From Blasia pusilla (Eukaryota; Marchantiophyta; Marchantiopsida; Blasiales): DNA of 64,000 bases. The position numbers and the translations under genes were made by a program. The stretch is taken from assembly GCA_050084515.1 (NCBI GenBank), contig CM114271.1:32922001-32986000 (forward strand), given 5' to 3'. The notes beneath the pieces are model-generated. The model was given only the letters and a program-made list of their open reading frames with translations. It had not been told where the DNA came from and made no database searches. Position 1 is the first letter of the stretch. The number at the start of each line of letters is the position of its first letter. Positions 47,581 to 58,323 of the stretch are shown piece by piece.

Positions 47581-49021
47581 CGGCCTCCACCACGACCCTC
47601 AATTGGTGCCCATGTGGCTTCCCATGAGTGCGATCAACGCGGCTATAACAAGGCTAACAAGCGGCCTTTGATGGCGGAAGGCGGGCAGGCATAGTCGGTT
47701 CGTGAAGTGCGGCCAAGGCATTGGTGGCTGTGTTTATAGGTTTGAAGTTTTTGTTGGGAGAAATCAACCCAAGAATTCCGCTGGCGCCTTACTCTAAGGT
47801 GCTCCAACTCCGTAACCCCGGCCTGACATTGCTCTACTGGCCTTGTCGCGGTCTCCGGTTTGCTTGCCGTGCTAAGCTATTCCTGACCCTGTTGTGAACT
47901 CCACGCAGCTGCTGCCGTGTGTTGCTATGGTGCAACTGCCTACTTCATCCGCAGGCTACTGACTACTGCGTCTGGTCATTCTAGCCGGCGCAGTTAGTGA
48001 TTGTGGCCATGGCCGCCTGACATTAGCTGTTGGCTCCATCCAGATGCCGTTGCCTTCGTCAAATGAAGTTCTTGCACAGTAAAAAATAGGACGATGGGCC
48101 CTACGGACAACTGATTTTGCAATTTTTGGCTGCTGATGAGAGGTTGTAACTGCTCGTCACCGATCGACCGAGGATTGGCCGCTCAGCGATGACATGTGAA
48201 CTTTTTTGAGTGATGGGGTCGCCATTTCTTTTATGCCTTGCTATGTCTTGAGATTGGTAGCTGCTCGACGACGTTCGAGTACCGTGCCGTGACACCTGTA
48301 GCAACAACGCGCCGCTGATTGCCGTGCCGTGCCGCTTGTGGCTGCACCGCATCATCTCGATCGTGAAGCCGCACCATCATTGGAGCAGAGTGTGTTTTGA
48401 TTTTAAGGAGGGTATACGGCATCCTATTCTCGAGTGCCGTGCTGTTCCGTTCCACCAGTGCCGCACCATGCCGTTGGACCCGCACCGCACATTGAGAAGA
48501 TTTGAGCATCGTCATTATCACAGGAGTGCGACTTGATGCTTGGAGGAGTTTGTCTTCACGACCAAGTTGGGGTTGAAATTTGTAGTTGCTGAGGAGCGAC
48601 ATCGATACTTGTTCAGGTTACCCATTTTGGTCTTTTGCCCTGCACGTGTTAGGGAATTCCGGGTATTGGGCAATTATTTGGGGATATTGGGTTTCGTGCA
48701 GATGCTGAGAGCATCGTTGATGTATGGGTTTAGGGGACATAGACGTGTGTGGGATGTCCATATTTGAGGGTATGTTTTGTCGATGAGAGGGTAGATCAGT
48801 CGATTTTCCGCACCACGCTGCTTGTTGCAGCACAACAAACGTCTCAGTGAGAGTGTGTAGATTGAGTGCCGCCTGTTTAGTTTGAGTGATTGAGTGATTA
48901 CTCGCAAGATTGAGAGTGATCGTGTGAGAGAGGCACAAGGGTCATTACGGGGTCCTTTCAGGACTTTGAGAGGCGAGGTGGTGGGCCTGAGGGTAGCTCT
49001 AGAGGATTTACACGGAGTGGC

Positions 49022-50140
49022 GTGAGGTTTCAAGCATCTCCACTTGAGGGGCCGTCTCGACCTCCTTCTGTGTCATCTTTAAACCAGGAGGAGAGTGCAG
49101 AGGAGTTTGTTAGTGCATTACCGCACATATTGAGTGGTCCTACCAGTTGGGCGTACAAGATGGACGAGCGGGGTAGAGGACCACATAGGTTTCCGGGTGC
49201 TATAGGCACAATAGAGTTGCACGACTTTATTGCAGAGTTTTGGAGTTGATGTGAGTCACAACGGGAAAGGAACTCCAGAGAGTTCAACCCGTTTACAACA
49301 TGGAATAGAATATTTCAACATTTAGAGGGGGCACCCATGGACGATTACCATGAGTTCTCCCACCGATACGACCAGGAGATTGAGGCATGGAGACTCTACT
49401 ATGATCCACATTATGTGTCATGGACTGATCCGTTTCCAAATGAGGAGGAGGAGTCGGGAGAGGCTACTTCTTCTTCCACCAGTGATGTTGTAGGAGGGGT
49501 AACTTGCACTGGAGCAGTTGCACCATCTAGTCAGGTTCATCCCAGGTTTAACCCCATGGTTGAGTTCTTTGTTGAGTTGCGGACGAGCTACCAAGGGGTA
49601 TAGACGGAGAAGTTGCGGAGTATCCACGACTTCTAGAGGCGTCGGGTGAGAGTTTGCATGAGGCCTACACTCGTTTGCGCCGGTTGATTAGCATCACTCA
49701 GGGGGTGACAAAGTCCCAGACTATCCAGTCATGGTACGTGATGCTGGACCAAAACTTGCGGACACAGATGAGGGATGGGGTGCTTCTTATGAACACCTCC
49801 CCTACATTGAGAGATGTTTTTATGACCACCAAGAACATTGAGCACAACATGGCGGAGGAGAGCGTAGCCACCATGGGTTATGCGCGAAAGCAGTCACGAT
49901 TGCTTATACCACCAGTGCAGCAACGTGCATTTTGAGAGAGGTCTGTGGCACCACGAGTTCAGAGAGGATATCGGGAGGCCGTGCCACAAACACCTGCGCC
50001 TTCATATGCGGCTAAGAAATAGCCGCCAGCGATTATTTGTTCAGCATGTGGTGGAGCCCATCACCAACGCGATTGCACTCGTCAGGGGCATGGACGTGTG
50101 CCTCGGCATGGAGGAGGAGATGGTGCTGCACTAGGAGTTT
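49022..50140 (+). pseudogene. gag of the methyltransferase-bearing retrotransposon
   Basis: Frames in succession encode a retrotransposon capsid: FNPFTTWNRIFQHLEGA and EFSHRYDQEIEAWRLYY early, then LHEAYTRLRRLISITQGV, IQSWYVMLDQNLRTQMRDG, and PTLRDVFMTTKNIEHNMAEE, the pattern of a Retrotrans_gag domain. Around 50,035-50,080 a zinc-knuckle-like CSACGGAHHQRDC follows. Stops such as the TGA at 49,248 and small frameshifts break it. The leader immediately upstream (48.3-49.03 kb) is shared with the element at 5.1-8.2 kb. Confidence 0.7.
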
Positions 50141-50799
50141 ATCAGTGTGACTATTTTTAGAGGTATGGTCACACACGCGCCAGGTGATTTAGCCTTCATC
50201 CTAAGTTACGTCCACACCGAGGGCCACAGAGGGCACCAGAGCGAGTTTTCGGTCCGGGTGGGCCTAGAGATCGTGCACCAGGTGGTCCCGTTGGGGGACA
50301 AGGAGTTGGAGTTTCCCGAGGGGGTGGTGGAGTTTCCCATGCAAGAGGTACAGTTCCACCACCTAGATGTGTCCAAGGAGACGTCAAGCGTGAGACTGGG
50401 ATGGCTCCTTAGATACAGCATCAACAGATTGTTGCTATGGCATTGAGGTTCCCCGATGCCGGAGCCAAAGCCGGGGCACTGACGTCTTATGGAGCAACTG
50501 GAGATATGGAGGATCCTAGCTAGATGTGCGCAATTGTTGAGTTGGAGGCAGTTGATGTTGTTACATGTGGAGCCGCCGTAGAGTGGGATCCATAGAGAGG
50601 GGAAGCATCACGTTCAGAGGTGATTGCAAAGGAGGTGATGGACCTGCCCTTGGAGCCAATGCTCGGGCCGCCCACCTCAGATTCATGGCAAGTTGCAGAT
50701 GCTAGGATGGCGGAGATGCCCGCTAGACCCACGATAGAGCGTGCCATGGTTGCTCCACGTGTTGTGTTGATGGATAACCGGGGAAAGATCTTCCAATTG

Positions 50800-51170
50800 G
50801 TGAGTCCAGGAGGTAGATTTTTTTTCTGCAGCGTGTCTTGTTAGATTCAAGAGCGCAACCCCTGATGTTGTGGAAGGCGGAATTTATAGGTTTGGGCTTG
50901 ACAAGGGCCGATGTGGAGCATTTTTCATTCCGGATACAAACATCCTTGGATGGAGCGAGTACCACACAATTTATCACTTGACATGAGGTTGTGGTGAGGA
51001 TTCGCCCATGACATCCTACCGATGAGTCCGTGGTGCAAGCCAAGGCGATAGTGACCGATGCCGAGTCCTACAACGTCTTGGTTGATGGAGCAGTGTTGTA
51101 CCCGATGGGGTTTTCCCTAAACAAGGAGTCAGCGTCTTACAAACCACGATGGTAGTCCGATGATGGGCAC
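50800..51170 (+). pseudogene. Retroviral-type aspartic protease remnant
   Basis: The frame reads LLDSRAQPLML where an active protease of this group has a DSG triad, so the catalytic triad glycine is replaced by arginine. It is followed by RIQTSLDGAST and a LVDGAVLYPMGFSLN block near 51,080-51,120. It lies between gag and the methyltransferase. In-frame stops are present. The assignment rests on the short motif plus position. Confidence 0.55.
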
Positions 51171-51428
51171 CTTAGCTCATTACCTGTTCGATTCACGGGT
51201 GGAGTGATCGAGCGACGACCAAGAGAGATGGCGACATTAGCCGTGTTCAAAAGCGCCATCACGTGGCCTTGTGATTTGATTGAGGGGCATGCCCATGCAG
51301 AGGACACTCCCGCGCCTGACACTTCTAGGGAGAGTAATGTTATGGTAGCAAGATCAATCTGTGGAGGAGAGGTGTTGTTGTGGAGCTCGAGTGAGGAGCT
51401 TCGACGCTTGGTCGATGAGCATGTATAG

Positions 51429-52460
51429 ATGGCGTGGAGTCAGGTGTTTGCATCAGAGCGTGATGGGTCACAAAAACCCAAGGTAGCCAAGAGTGCTACT
51501 ATGACCCCTTTGGACACCACCTCAATTGTGTGGTGCATCCCAGAGGAGGGTATTCGCGTGTTGGATCTCTTTGGAGGGATCATAACAGGCTTAGCTGATG
51601 TTTTGCAGGCAGGAGTGTGCGTGCAGTAGTATTGTACGTTGAGATTGATGATGATGCGAGGCGCGCTTCACTTCGCCATGTGGCACAATTTTTCCTCTGA
51701 TGTCCCGAATTTTTTTCTGTGTCCGCCGTCTAGGGGTTCCAAAGTTCCCTACCGAGGGACATTTCATTGTTGGGGGCGCAGGACTTGGAGTGGGTAGGGA
51801 CCATAGATTTGGTCATTGCTGGTTGGCCGTGTCAGGACGAGTCAAGTGTTGGAGAAGGTAGCGGGTTGGGTGACACTCGATCCGGGTTATTTTGGGAAAT
51901 GATACGGATCTTGCGACACTTGCAAGAACATCAATCTCGTTCTCCAGCATCCATTCTAGAGAATATACCAATTTTGGGCGATTTGAGGTCTCGCGTAGTG
52001 ACGAGTGCACATCAGGTGCATGCATGGATTGGCTGTGTAGTATTGTTGGATGCGGCGAGTGTAGATTCATGAGCATATCGCCCGCCTCTTTGGTGGACCC
52101 AACTTGGTGCTACATGACTTGTTGCGGAGGGATTATGCAAGAGTGGAGAGCTCCTCTGATTTGTTGGTGGATTCTATTGTGGATCCAGGTCGTCCATCAC
52201 AGGCAATGAGGCACGATGATCGACCGCCATTGACTGTGATCAACAGGATTGGCATGCTTGGGGCAGCCTTTCCCACATTGGTGAGTTTTCCCGCCCCCTA
52301 TGCATTCAAGGAGGGTGGGCCTGGCTTAGTTTGGGATGATGAGGTACAGCGGTTGATGGAGCCCAACGCCGATGAGCGAGAGCAAGCGATGGGATTCCCC
52401 ACAAGAGTGACGGAAATATCATCACTATTAGAGGCATCAAAATGCCATGTCTTGGGTTAG
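51429..52460 (+). pseudogene. C5-cytosine DNA methyltransferase domain inside the retrotransposon
   Basis: Motifs appear in the canonical order. Motif I (cofactor binding) is VLDLFGGIITGLADVLQAGV at about 51,555-51,615. A frameshift leads to motif II, YVEIDDDARR. Motif IV with the catalytic cysteine is DLVIAGWPCQDES (cysteine codon 51,830-51,832). Motif VI is LENIPILGDLRSR near 51,955. The motif VIII region is a degraded RPPLWW piece near 52,080. The target-recognition part ends in a motif IX-like ADEREQAMGFPTRVT (about 52,365-52,412). The order differs from the permuted plant DRM enzymes, and PCQ resembles maintenance and bacterial enzymes rather than the PCN of DNMT3/DRM. The domain sits between protease and RT in the same strand and element. 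Two or three frameshifts and stops make this copy inactive. Confidence 0.85.
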
Positions 52461-52943
52461 GCAATAGACCTGAACTGTTTGATATGGATGTTCAACTTAG
52501 GAGTAGTTGATCATCGTCGTTTGAGGTTGCGACAGATTACACTTGTTGCGTTGGTGAGCCCCATGCCTACTGAGATGGTTCAAGTATTGGCTGGGGGCGA
52601 GACCCAAGGAAATCGACACACCAAGTGTGATCGGGAGAGACACCCTTAGACTTCTTGGGTTGTTTTGCATGTACATTGAGAGATGATAGCCACAACATCG
52701 AGCGTGATTCCTGGTACTGTACGTGGAGGAGATCACAGTTTGCAGTTGGCTACAAGGGAGCAGACGAGTTCTATTGTCCGAGAGGAGGTTCCATCACAAC
52801 AACCATTGACATCCGTGCCGGAGAGTCCTAACATAGACATGATGGAGACTTGGGAGCCAGATATGGGTCCTAAGTAGATAGGAGGAGAGCGGCGCCAGAT
52901 ACACTAGTTCCTTAGGAGTTATAGGAGTTGTTTTTCATTTTGC

Positions 52944-54300
52944 ATGCATGATTTGGGTACACTAAAGGGTACATGGATCCGCATTAAGTTGTCGAGCGAC
53001 ACGCCAATCTTCTTACAACCCTACAGGTATAGTGATATGGAGAGGGCTCTGATTCAGAGTAGAAGCCAAGACTTGGTTGGAGTAGGATTAGTGGAGATGT
53101 CGCATGGAGAGTATGCATCTCCCACTGTCATGCCCGCCAAGAAGGATGTGCATGGCAACTGGATGGATAGGCGGATGTGGGAGATTACCAACCTATCAAT
53201 CGGTAGACAAAGTCCGATAGGTATGCCATGCCCACCCATGAGGAGATCTTTGATGCTATTGGGCAAACAAAGATCTTCAGTTCGTTAGATCTTCGAGCCG
53301 GATACTATCAATTGCCTATCAGATTGGAGGATAGGCAAAAGACAACATTTTGGGGCATCGATCCTCACGGGAAAGATTTCTTGTACTAGTGGCACTTCTT
53401 ACCATTTGGGTTAAAGAATACCACGGCTGAGTTTCAGAGGGTCATGGATAGGATCTTGGAAGGTCTAGATTTTGCTAGGTGTTACATTGATGACATCGTA
53501 GTCTTTAGCGCCACGGTTGAGGAGCATGAGCGACATCTTGAGGAGGTGTTTCCACAATTGCACTAACATGGGCAGAAATTATATCTAGGCAAGTGCAAGT
53601 TCTTCTACAACCCGATTGAGTATCTGGGTCATACAATATACCTACGGGGCCTTGGTATGCAGCAGACAAAGGGAGAGGCTATTTCACGCATTCCACGCCC
53701 TACAGATGGGAGTCAAGTTCTTGCATTCATGAGACTGGCGAACTTCTATTGATGGTATGTCAAGGGTTTCAGTTCAATTGCGAAGCCACTAACCTTGCTG
53801 ATCAAGGTGGATCATGAGTGGCATTGGGGGGATAAGCAGGAGAGAACATTTCAGCAACTTAAGGACAGATTGACGCCCCTATCCATATTGAGGAGATCGA
53901 TTAGGGGGCGTCCTTTCCAATTGCGTACACATTGGAGCATGTTGGGGCTTGGAGCGGTGCTTACCTAGCATGATGATGAGGGTAAAGAGAACTTTGTGGC
54001 TTACACTAGTCGCTCGAACAACATTGTAGAGTCGAAGTATAGCTCGTATGAGGGTGAGTGCTTGGCCGTAGTGTGGGCTGTCGCGCATTTCAAGTGTTAT
54101 TTATTTGGAAACCCCTTTACCATCATTATTGATGATCAGCCACTTAAGTGGGTGATGGAGTCCCACAAGCTTACATGGAAGCTTGGGAGGTGGGCTCTTT
54201 TGTTGCAAGAGTATAATTTCCACGCGGTACATAGACCTGGGACGCTCAACCAAGATGTAGATGGTTTGAGCAGTAACCCATGCGCGAGTCAGGGAGATGC
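52944..54300 (+). pseudogene. Reverse transcriptase and RNase H of the retrotransposon
   Basis: RT begins with KLSSDTPIFLQPYRYS and PTVMPAKKDVHG, continues SLDLRAGYYQLPI and FLPFGLKN, and keeps the catalytic YIDD at 53,483-53,494. The C-terminal connection reads EYLGHTIYL. RNase H includes SSYEGECLAVVWAVAHFKCY (54,039-54,098) and DDQPLKW and ends in HRPGTLNQDVDGLS. In-frame stops include TAG at 53,387 (an expected glutamine) and TGA before WYVKGF. A related copy on the minus strand at 30.0-32.5 kb confirms the reading. Confidence 0.88.
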
Positions 54301-54589
54301 GACTGAAGTTTGTTGGCATGGAGAGAGTGATGAGGAATTGGTGCCAGGATGGCAGACGTCAGTCTATTTGGGGTTGTTGGCTATGGAGAGCCGGATTGCT
54401 GAGACTTTGATGGTGAGGTCTGATGGAGAGTCCTTAGATCTAGAGGCCGGTGAGGAGACGACATGTGGCCAAGTCATTCACGACGATGGAGTTGTCTTGG
54501 AGTACCTGTGTATTGGCAAAGTCGTAGGCACAATGGGTGCTAGAGAGCAGGATCAGATCTTATAGTGATCCAAACGGTTCCGGTGGGAG

Positions 54590-55625
54590 GGGACACATGT
54601 GTTGCAAGTTTTGGAGGATGGTAGAGTACGTGTAGTGCCTCATCCTTCACAGAGAGCACCTTTGGTGCGTCACGCCCACAAGGAGTTGGATCATTTTGGA
54701 GTGAAGCCGACGTACAACTTGCTCCAAATACAGTATTGGTGGCGAGGCATGCAGATTGATGTTCAACATTTTGTTTCCAGATGCATCGTGTGTGATATGG
54801 TCCGAGCATCGTTCAATGCTCCGACTCCACCGTTGCATCCAATTCCGATCATGGGTTTAGGTTATAGACGAAGTTTGGATTTTGCAGTACCTTTACCTTT
54901 GACGGAGCGCCATAGTCGTTATGTGTTGTTGATGGTCGATCACTTCTTGAAGTGGATAGAGTTGGTTGCATTGCCTGACAAAGCAAGCAAGTGAGTAGCG
55001 TATGCCTTCCTAGATCGAGTGCTGAGTCATTACGGCGCACCAACTGAGGTGTTGATAGACAAGGGTTGAGAGTTTTGCGGGGAGTTTCAGGCCTTGTGTG
55101 ATCAGACACTGATCGACCACCGCACCACTTCGGGAGATCATCTTGAGGTGGATGGACTAGCGGAGAGGGTTGTGCAGACGGTGAAGAGAGGATTACCCAA
55201 GTATGGCTTGTAGAGAGGTTACATAGGAGATTGGGACCTCCAGTTTCCGTGGTTGGCGATGGGATACAGATTCAATAGGCAAGCATCCTTAACGTCTTTC
55301 TCACCGTACTTGCTCCTTTATGGTCGAGAGCCAGATTTACCTAAGGCCATTTATCGAGATGTTGGTTAGGTGTTGAACCTTGAAGACCCTGATGTATGGA
55401 TGCGAGCATATTCTTAGAGGGATGAATTGTTTCGGAGAGTGATGCCCATGGCGTTTGAGAGCTTGGCAATTGCGCAACATTGGGATACGTTGAGGTATGC
55501 GACTATTCGGGGAGGTGGTTATCGACCGACTATCTGGATGTTTCAACAGGGAGACTATGTCCACTTACAACAGACGGCACCCACGATGTTGGATGTGACC
55601 GCAGGGTGCACGGTACCATCTTGAG
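54590..55625 (+). pseudogene. Integrase of the retrotransposon
   Basis: The zinc-binding HHCC part is seen as RHAHKELDHFG with CIVCDMV downstream (54,668-54,805). The catalytic core follows with SLDFAVPLPLTERHSRYVL, the second aspartate in MVDHFLKW, and the glutamate region near DGLAERVVQTVKRG (about 55,150-55,190). The C-terminal part includes FQQGDYVHLQQ near 55,543. Stops at about 54,993 and 55,067 and frameshifts inactivate it. Confidence 0.8.
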
Positions 55626-55778
55626 AGTGCGTGAATTTTTCTATCTGGTGTTCTCTTATTGGAGGGACGCGATGGTATGGTTTGGAAGGACCATGTGCGT
55701 AATTGTGCGCCATATCACCTTCCTAACATTGGCGGTACAATTGATCCAAGCTTAGCAGTAGTTCCTATAGGCTTGCCA

Positions 55779-55916
55779 TGTATGTTGCGTGGTTTTGCCC
55801 ATGGTGCAACCACTATGCTCGTATGTAATGGATGTTCGAGAGGATGGCATATGGCATGTTTGACGCTACCTCTCATTAGGGTTCCTCAGGGATGATGGAT
55901 GTGTCCCAGATGTACA
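55779..55916 (+). pseudogene. PHD finger downstream of integrase
   Basis: The frame shows a C4HC3 PHD zinc-finger pattern. The first cysteine is in PCMLRGF, where the expected second cysteine is CGT (arginine), a single-base change from TGT. Then come CNGC, WHMAC, a proline/leucine linker, and WMCPRC as the last pair, just before a stop. PHD fingers read histone H3 tails. Some gypsy integrases carry a chromodomain or PHD at this position to direct integration, so targeting is the likely role (inference). A TGG-to-TGA change interrupts this copy. Confidence 0.7.
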
Positions 55917-56090
55917 TAGAGTAGGTAGTTATAGATTCCGACTTATGTCTGTGACATGAATGACAAGAAGGCGACTAACGATGGGGCCATATGAGCATCC
56001 GACCTGTTTGCTTTTAGCGTCCGAGAGATATATGTCATGGTAGGTAAGGATAGATGGCTATCTGGAGTTAGAGGGACCTAACCACCAACT

Positions 56091-56226
56091 AGGGGGAAAT
56101 TGGAGATACTTTGGTACTTCTTGTCTCGTTTTTTGAATTCCATGAGTTAGTATGGGATTATGTGTGTTTGTGTGTATGTTCGGTGATTGCGATGTATGTT
56201 GTATAGCGATGTGTATGCGCACGATA
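56091..56226 (+). other. Polypurine tract followed directly by an LTR tail segment
   Basis: AGGGGGAAA (56,091-56,099) is a plausible plus-strand primer. It is followed at once by TTGGAGATACTTTGG and the rest of the ~127-bp tail ending GCGCACGATAA, not by the TGTCAC start expected of a 3' LTR. The full terminal repeat begins two bases later at 56,229. Confidence 0.65.
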
Positions 56227-56228
56227 AC

Positions 56229-56664
56229 TGTCACATATTTTAGGATAGATCAACGAGATCTAGTAGAGTGCCTTCAAAGATACTGGAGGAGAGCCTCAAG
56301 AGGTTGAGAAAGACCTGCTAAGGCCACGGGTAACGTGCAAGAGCTGGTTTTTCCTTCGTTTCGGCTCATTTGGAGCCACATTGAGGAACTTACTATTTTG
56401 GGTAAGTTATAGTGTATGGTATAGTTGAATTTCCACTTTGGGAAGTGGCCCTTAACCCGCTACACCAAGTCAAGAGCTAGGAGGTGACGTGTGAGCATAG
56501 GTTATCGTGGAGAGGGATTGGGAGAGGGAAGGGTGTTTACCTCCAAGAGAGAGCTTAAGAGCTCATTCTTTTTGTTGAACCTCTTGGCATGAGGCGACGG
56601 AGCTATGGTCTTCCTTGCTTTGTGTGTGTAACCCAAGCCTCTCATTAGGAGAGTGGGTTTGGTT

Positions 56665-56729
<65 letters not shown>

Positions 56730-56864
56730 TGTGCATACCATGTAGAGCTTGGTGTGAAACATTATGTGAGATTTGAGCGATTTAATGGGATTATGTGTGT
56801 TGTGTGTTTGTGTGTATGTTGTGACAACGACGTATGTTGTGTAGCAATGTGTATGCGCACGATA
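56229..56864 (+). repeat. 3' terminal repeat (LTR) of the large element
   Basis: It starts TGTCACATATTTTAGG and ends GCGCACGATA. The ~555-bp first block matches 44,091-44,697 and carries a GA run at 56,671-56,727. The tail is shortened, missing its first ~40 bp relative to the solo copy at 35,148-35,817. CTAC follows at 56,865. Confidence 0.75.
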
Positions 56865-56869
56865 CTACT

Positions 56870-58320
56870 AGAGTCTGCAAATTTTTTTCCAATGTCCTTT
56901 TCTCATAGCAATATGAATGATTTCCAACAATTTTCCAGCACCAAAAATTTTATTCCATACATGAACTCTTAGAGCTCAAAATAAATTGGAATAGTGAAAA
57001 CATCATGTAACACGAGGCTATAATTTACCACTTTGCAAAAGTCTACATTTGCATTCATGAAACCACTTTTGATATGGAATTAAAGTACATGTGGCTCTCG
57101 CAATTATGGTAGTCATTGGCTAAGTTTTGAAGGCTTATAGTTTTGATTCTTCTCAAAATTTTAAGATTTTTATAATGACTCATTTTCCTTTTAATTCAAA
57201 TTTCCTCATTTTACAGATTTCCATAGGAAATATTTGAAATTTCTTGCTCTGAAAACAATGTGGGCACCAGCCGGCCTTATATACACACACTCTCCAAGAA
57301 AGACCCGTCAACTTCTTCTACCTAAAAGTCCTAGATGAGAATTGAGCTACTCTTAATTAGCGATCGTTAATCAAGAACAAAATTAGATTGTCTTTTTGCC
57401 CATCTTCGATCTAAAATTCCTAGATGAGAATTGAGCTACTCTTTATTTAGGAGCAAAGTTAGATTGTGTCTTAACGTCCATTAATACCAAGCTAAGCAAC
57501 ACCAAACTTGCAACTAGTGGACATGTATTTCTTTACCCGTCCCATGGTGGACACATTTTCCTATTGTTTCTATATCTTACAGAATTAAACATGCAAATTG
57601 TTGTACAGTTCTCATGCGTCTTTATGAAATGCTAAAATTAGCTTACTCCAATGGTTACTCTCGGGCTTACTTGGTAACCTTTAGGTCACGTCATTGCTCA
57701 TCGTGATTTGGGGGATACTTAATCGATGAGAAATCACTTTTCTCACATCCATCTTGCTTAGCGATTTTGAATCATTTTTATCTTGTTCGTACTTTTCAGA
57801 GTTATTTCAAGGAAACATACTTTTGTGAGCCATAAAACTAGGTTTGTGGAGTAATTCCTTTGGTTGTCTTCCATGGAGCTCAACAATTGTGGCCGGTATG
57901 CAATACAAGTGGCAATTAAACTTGACTTCACTCTTTGAAATAACAAACGTTTAAATTCATCCTCATATATACTTCATACCATTATAATGAAATAGAACAT
58001 CCATTCACCTCAACCTCCCCTCCACAGACAAGGGGAGAGATGAGCCTCCAAGAAAACCTTTGGAAGAGCGTTGTTTGGTTTTGGAGGTTTCTAGGTTTCA
58101 CGAAATGAACTTCACTTCTTTAGAGCTAGGATTATAACTTGCCAATGAGTGTAGGTGGGACATGAACTGGAGGAAGCACAATGTCAACATTTCCTATGCT
58201 GGCTTCCTGCATCTGTTTGCAATAGTTTGGCATTCGCAACCAATGAAGAATTCAACCCTCCAATGGAATGGGAGGAAGTTGAAGGGTGTGCGCATGGAAG
58301 GTCAAGCTATCTTGGAAGGA
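56870..58320. other. Intergenic DNA, no gene recognised
   Basis: AT-rich, with a local ~55-bp duplication around TAGATGAGAATTGAGCTACTC (57,333 and 57,421). It ends at the stop codon of the LdpA-like gene; its 3' UTR should occupy the last few hundred bases. Confidence 0.45.
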
Positions 58321-58323
58321 TCC

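Larger units (their letters stand above)
44091..56864 (+). mobile_element. Ty3/gypsy retrotransposon carrying a DNA methyltransferase and PHD finger
   Basis: A 12.8-kb element bounded by TGTCATG at 44,091 and GCGCACGATA at 56,864, with CTAC on both sides (44,087-44,090; 56,865-56,868). Order: terminal block with a long GA run (44,591-44,667), leader, six ~325-bp tandem repeats, gag, protease, C5-cytosine methyltransferase, RT, RNase H, integrase, PHD finger, polypurine tract AGGGGGAAA (56,091-56,099), tail segment, 3' terminal repeat (56,229-56,864). RT before integrase with a downstream chromatin-reader domain places it in Ty3/gypsy. All ORFs carry stops or frameshifts, so the copy is dead. 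The 30.0-32.5 kb fragment and the 5.1-8.2 kb element are relatives. Confidence 0.85.

Noticed and set aside
51429-52460. Methyltransferase as an independent host gene captured by chance next to a retroelement
   Set aside because: It lies on the same strand between protease and RT, has no introns or own promoter signal, and decays in the same way as gag-pol. Other family copies are still needed for proof.
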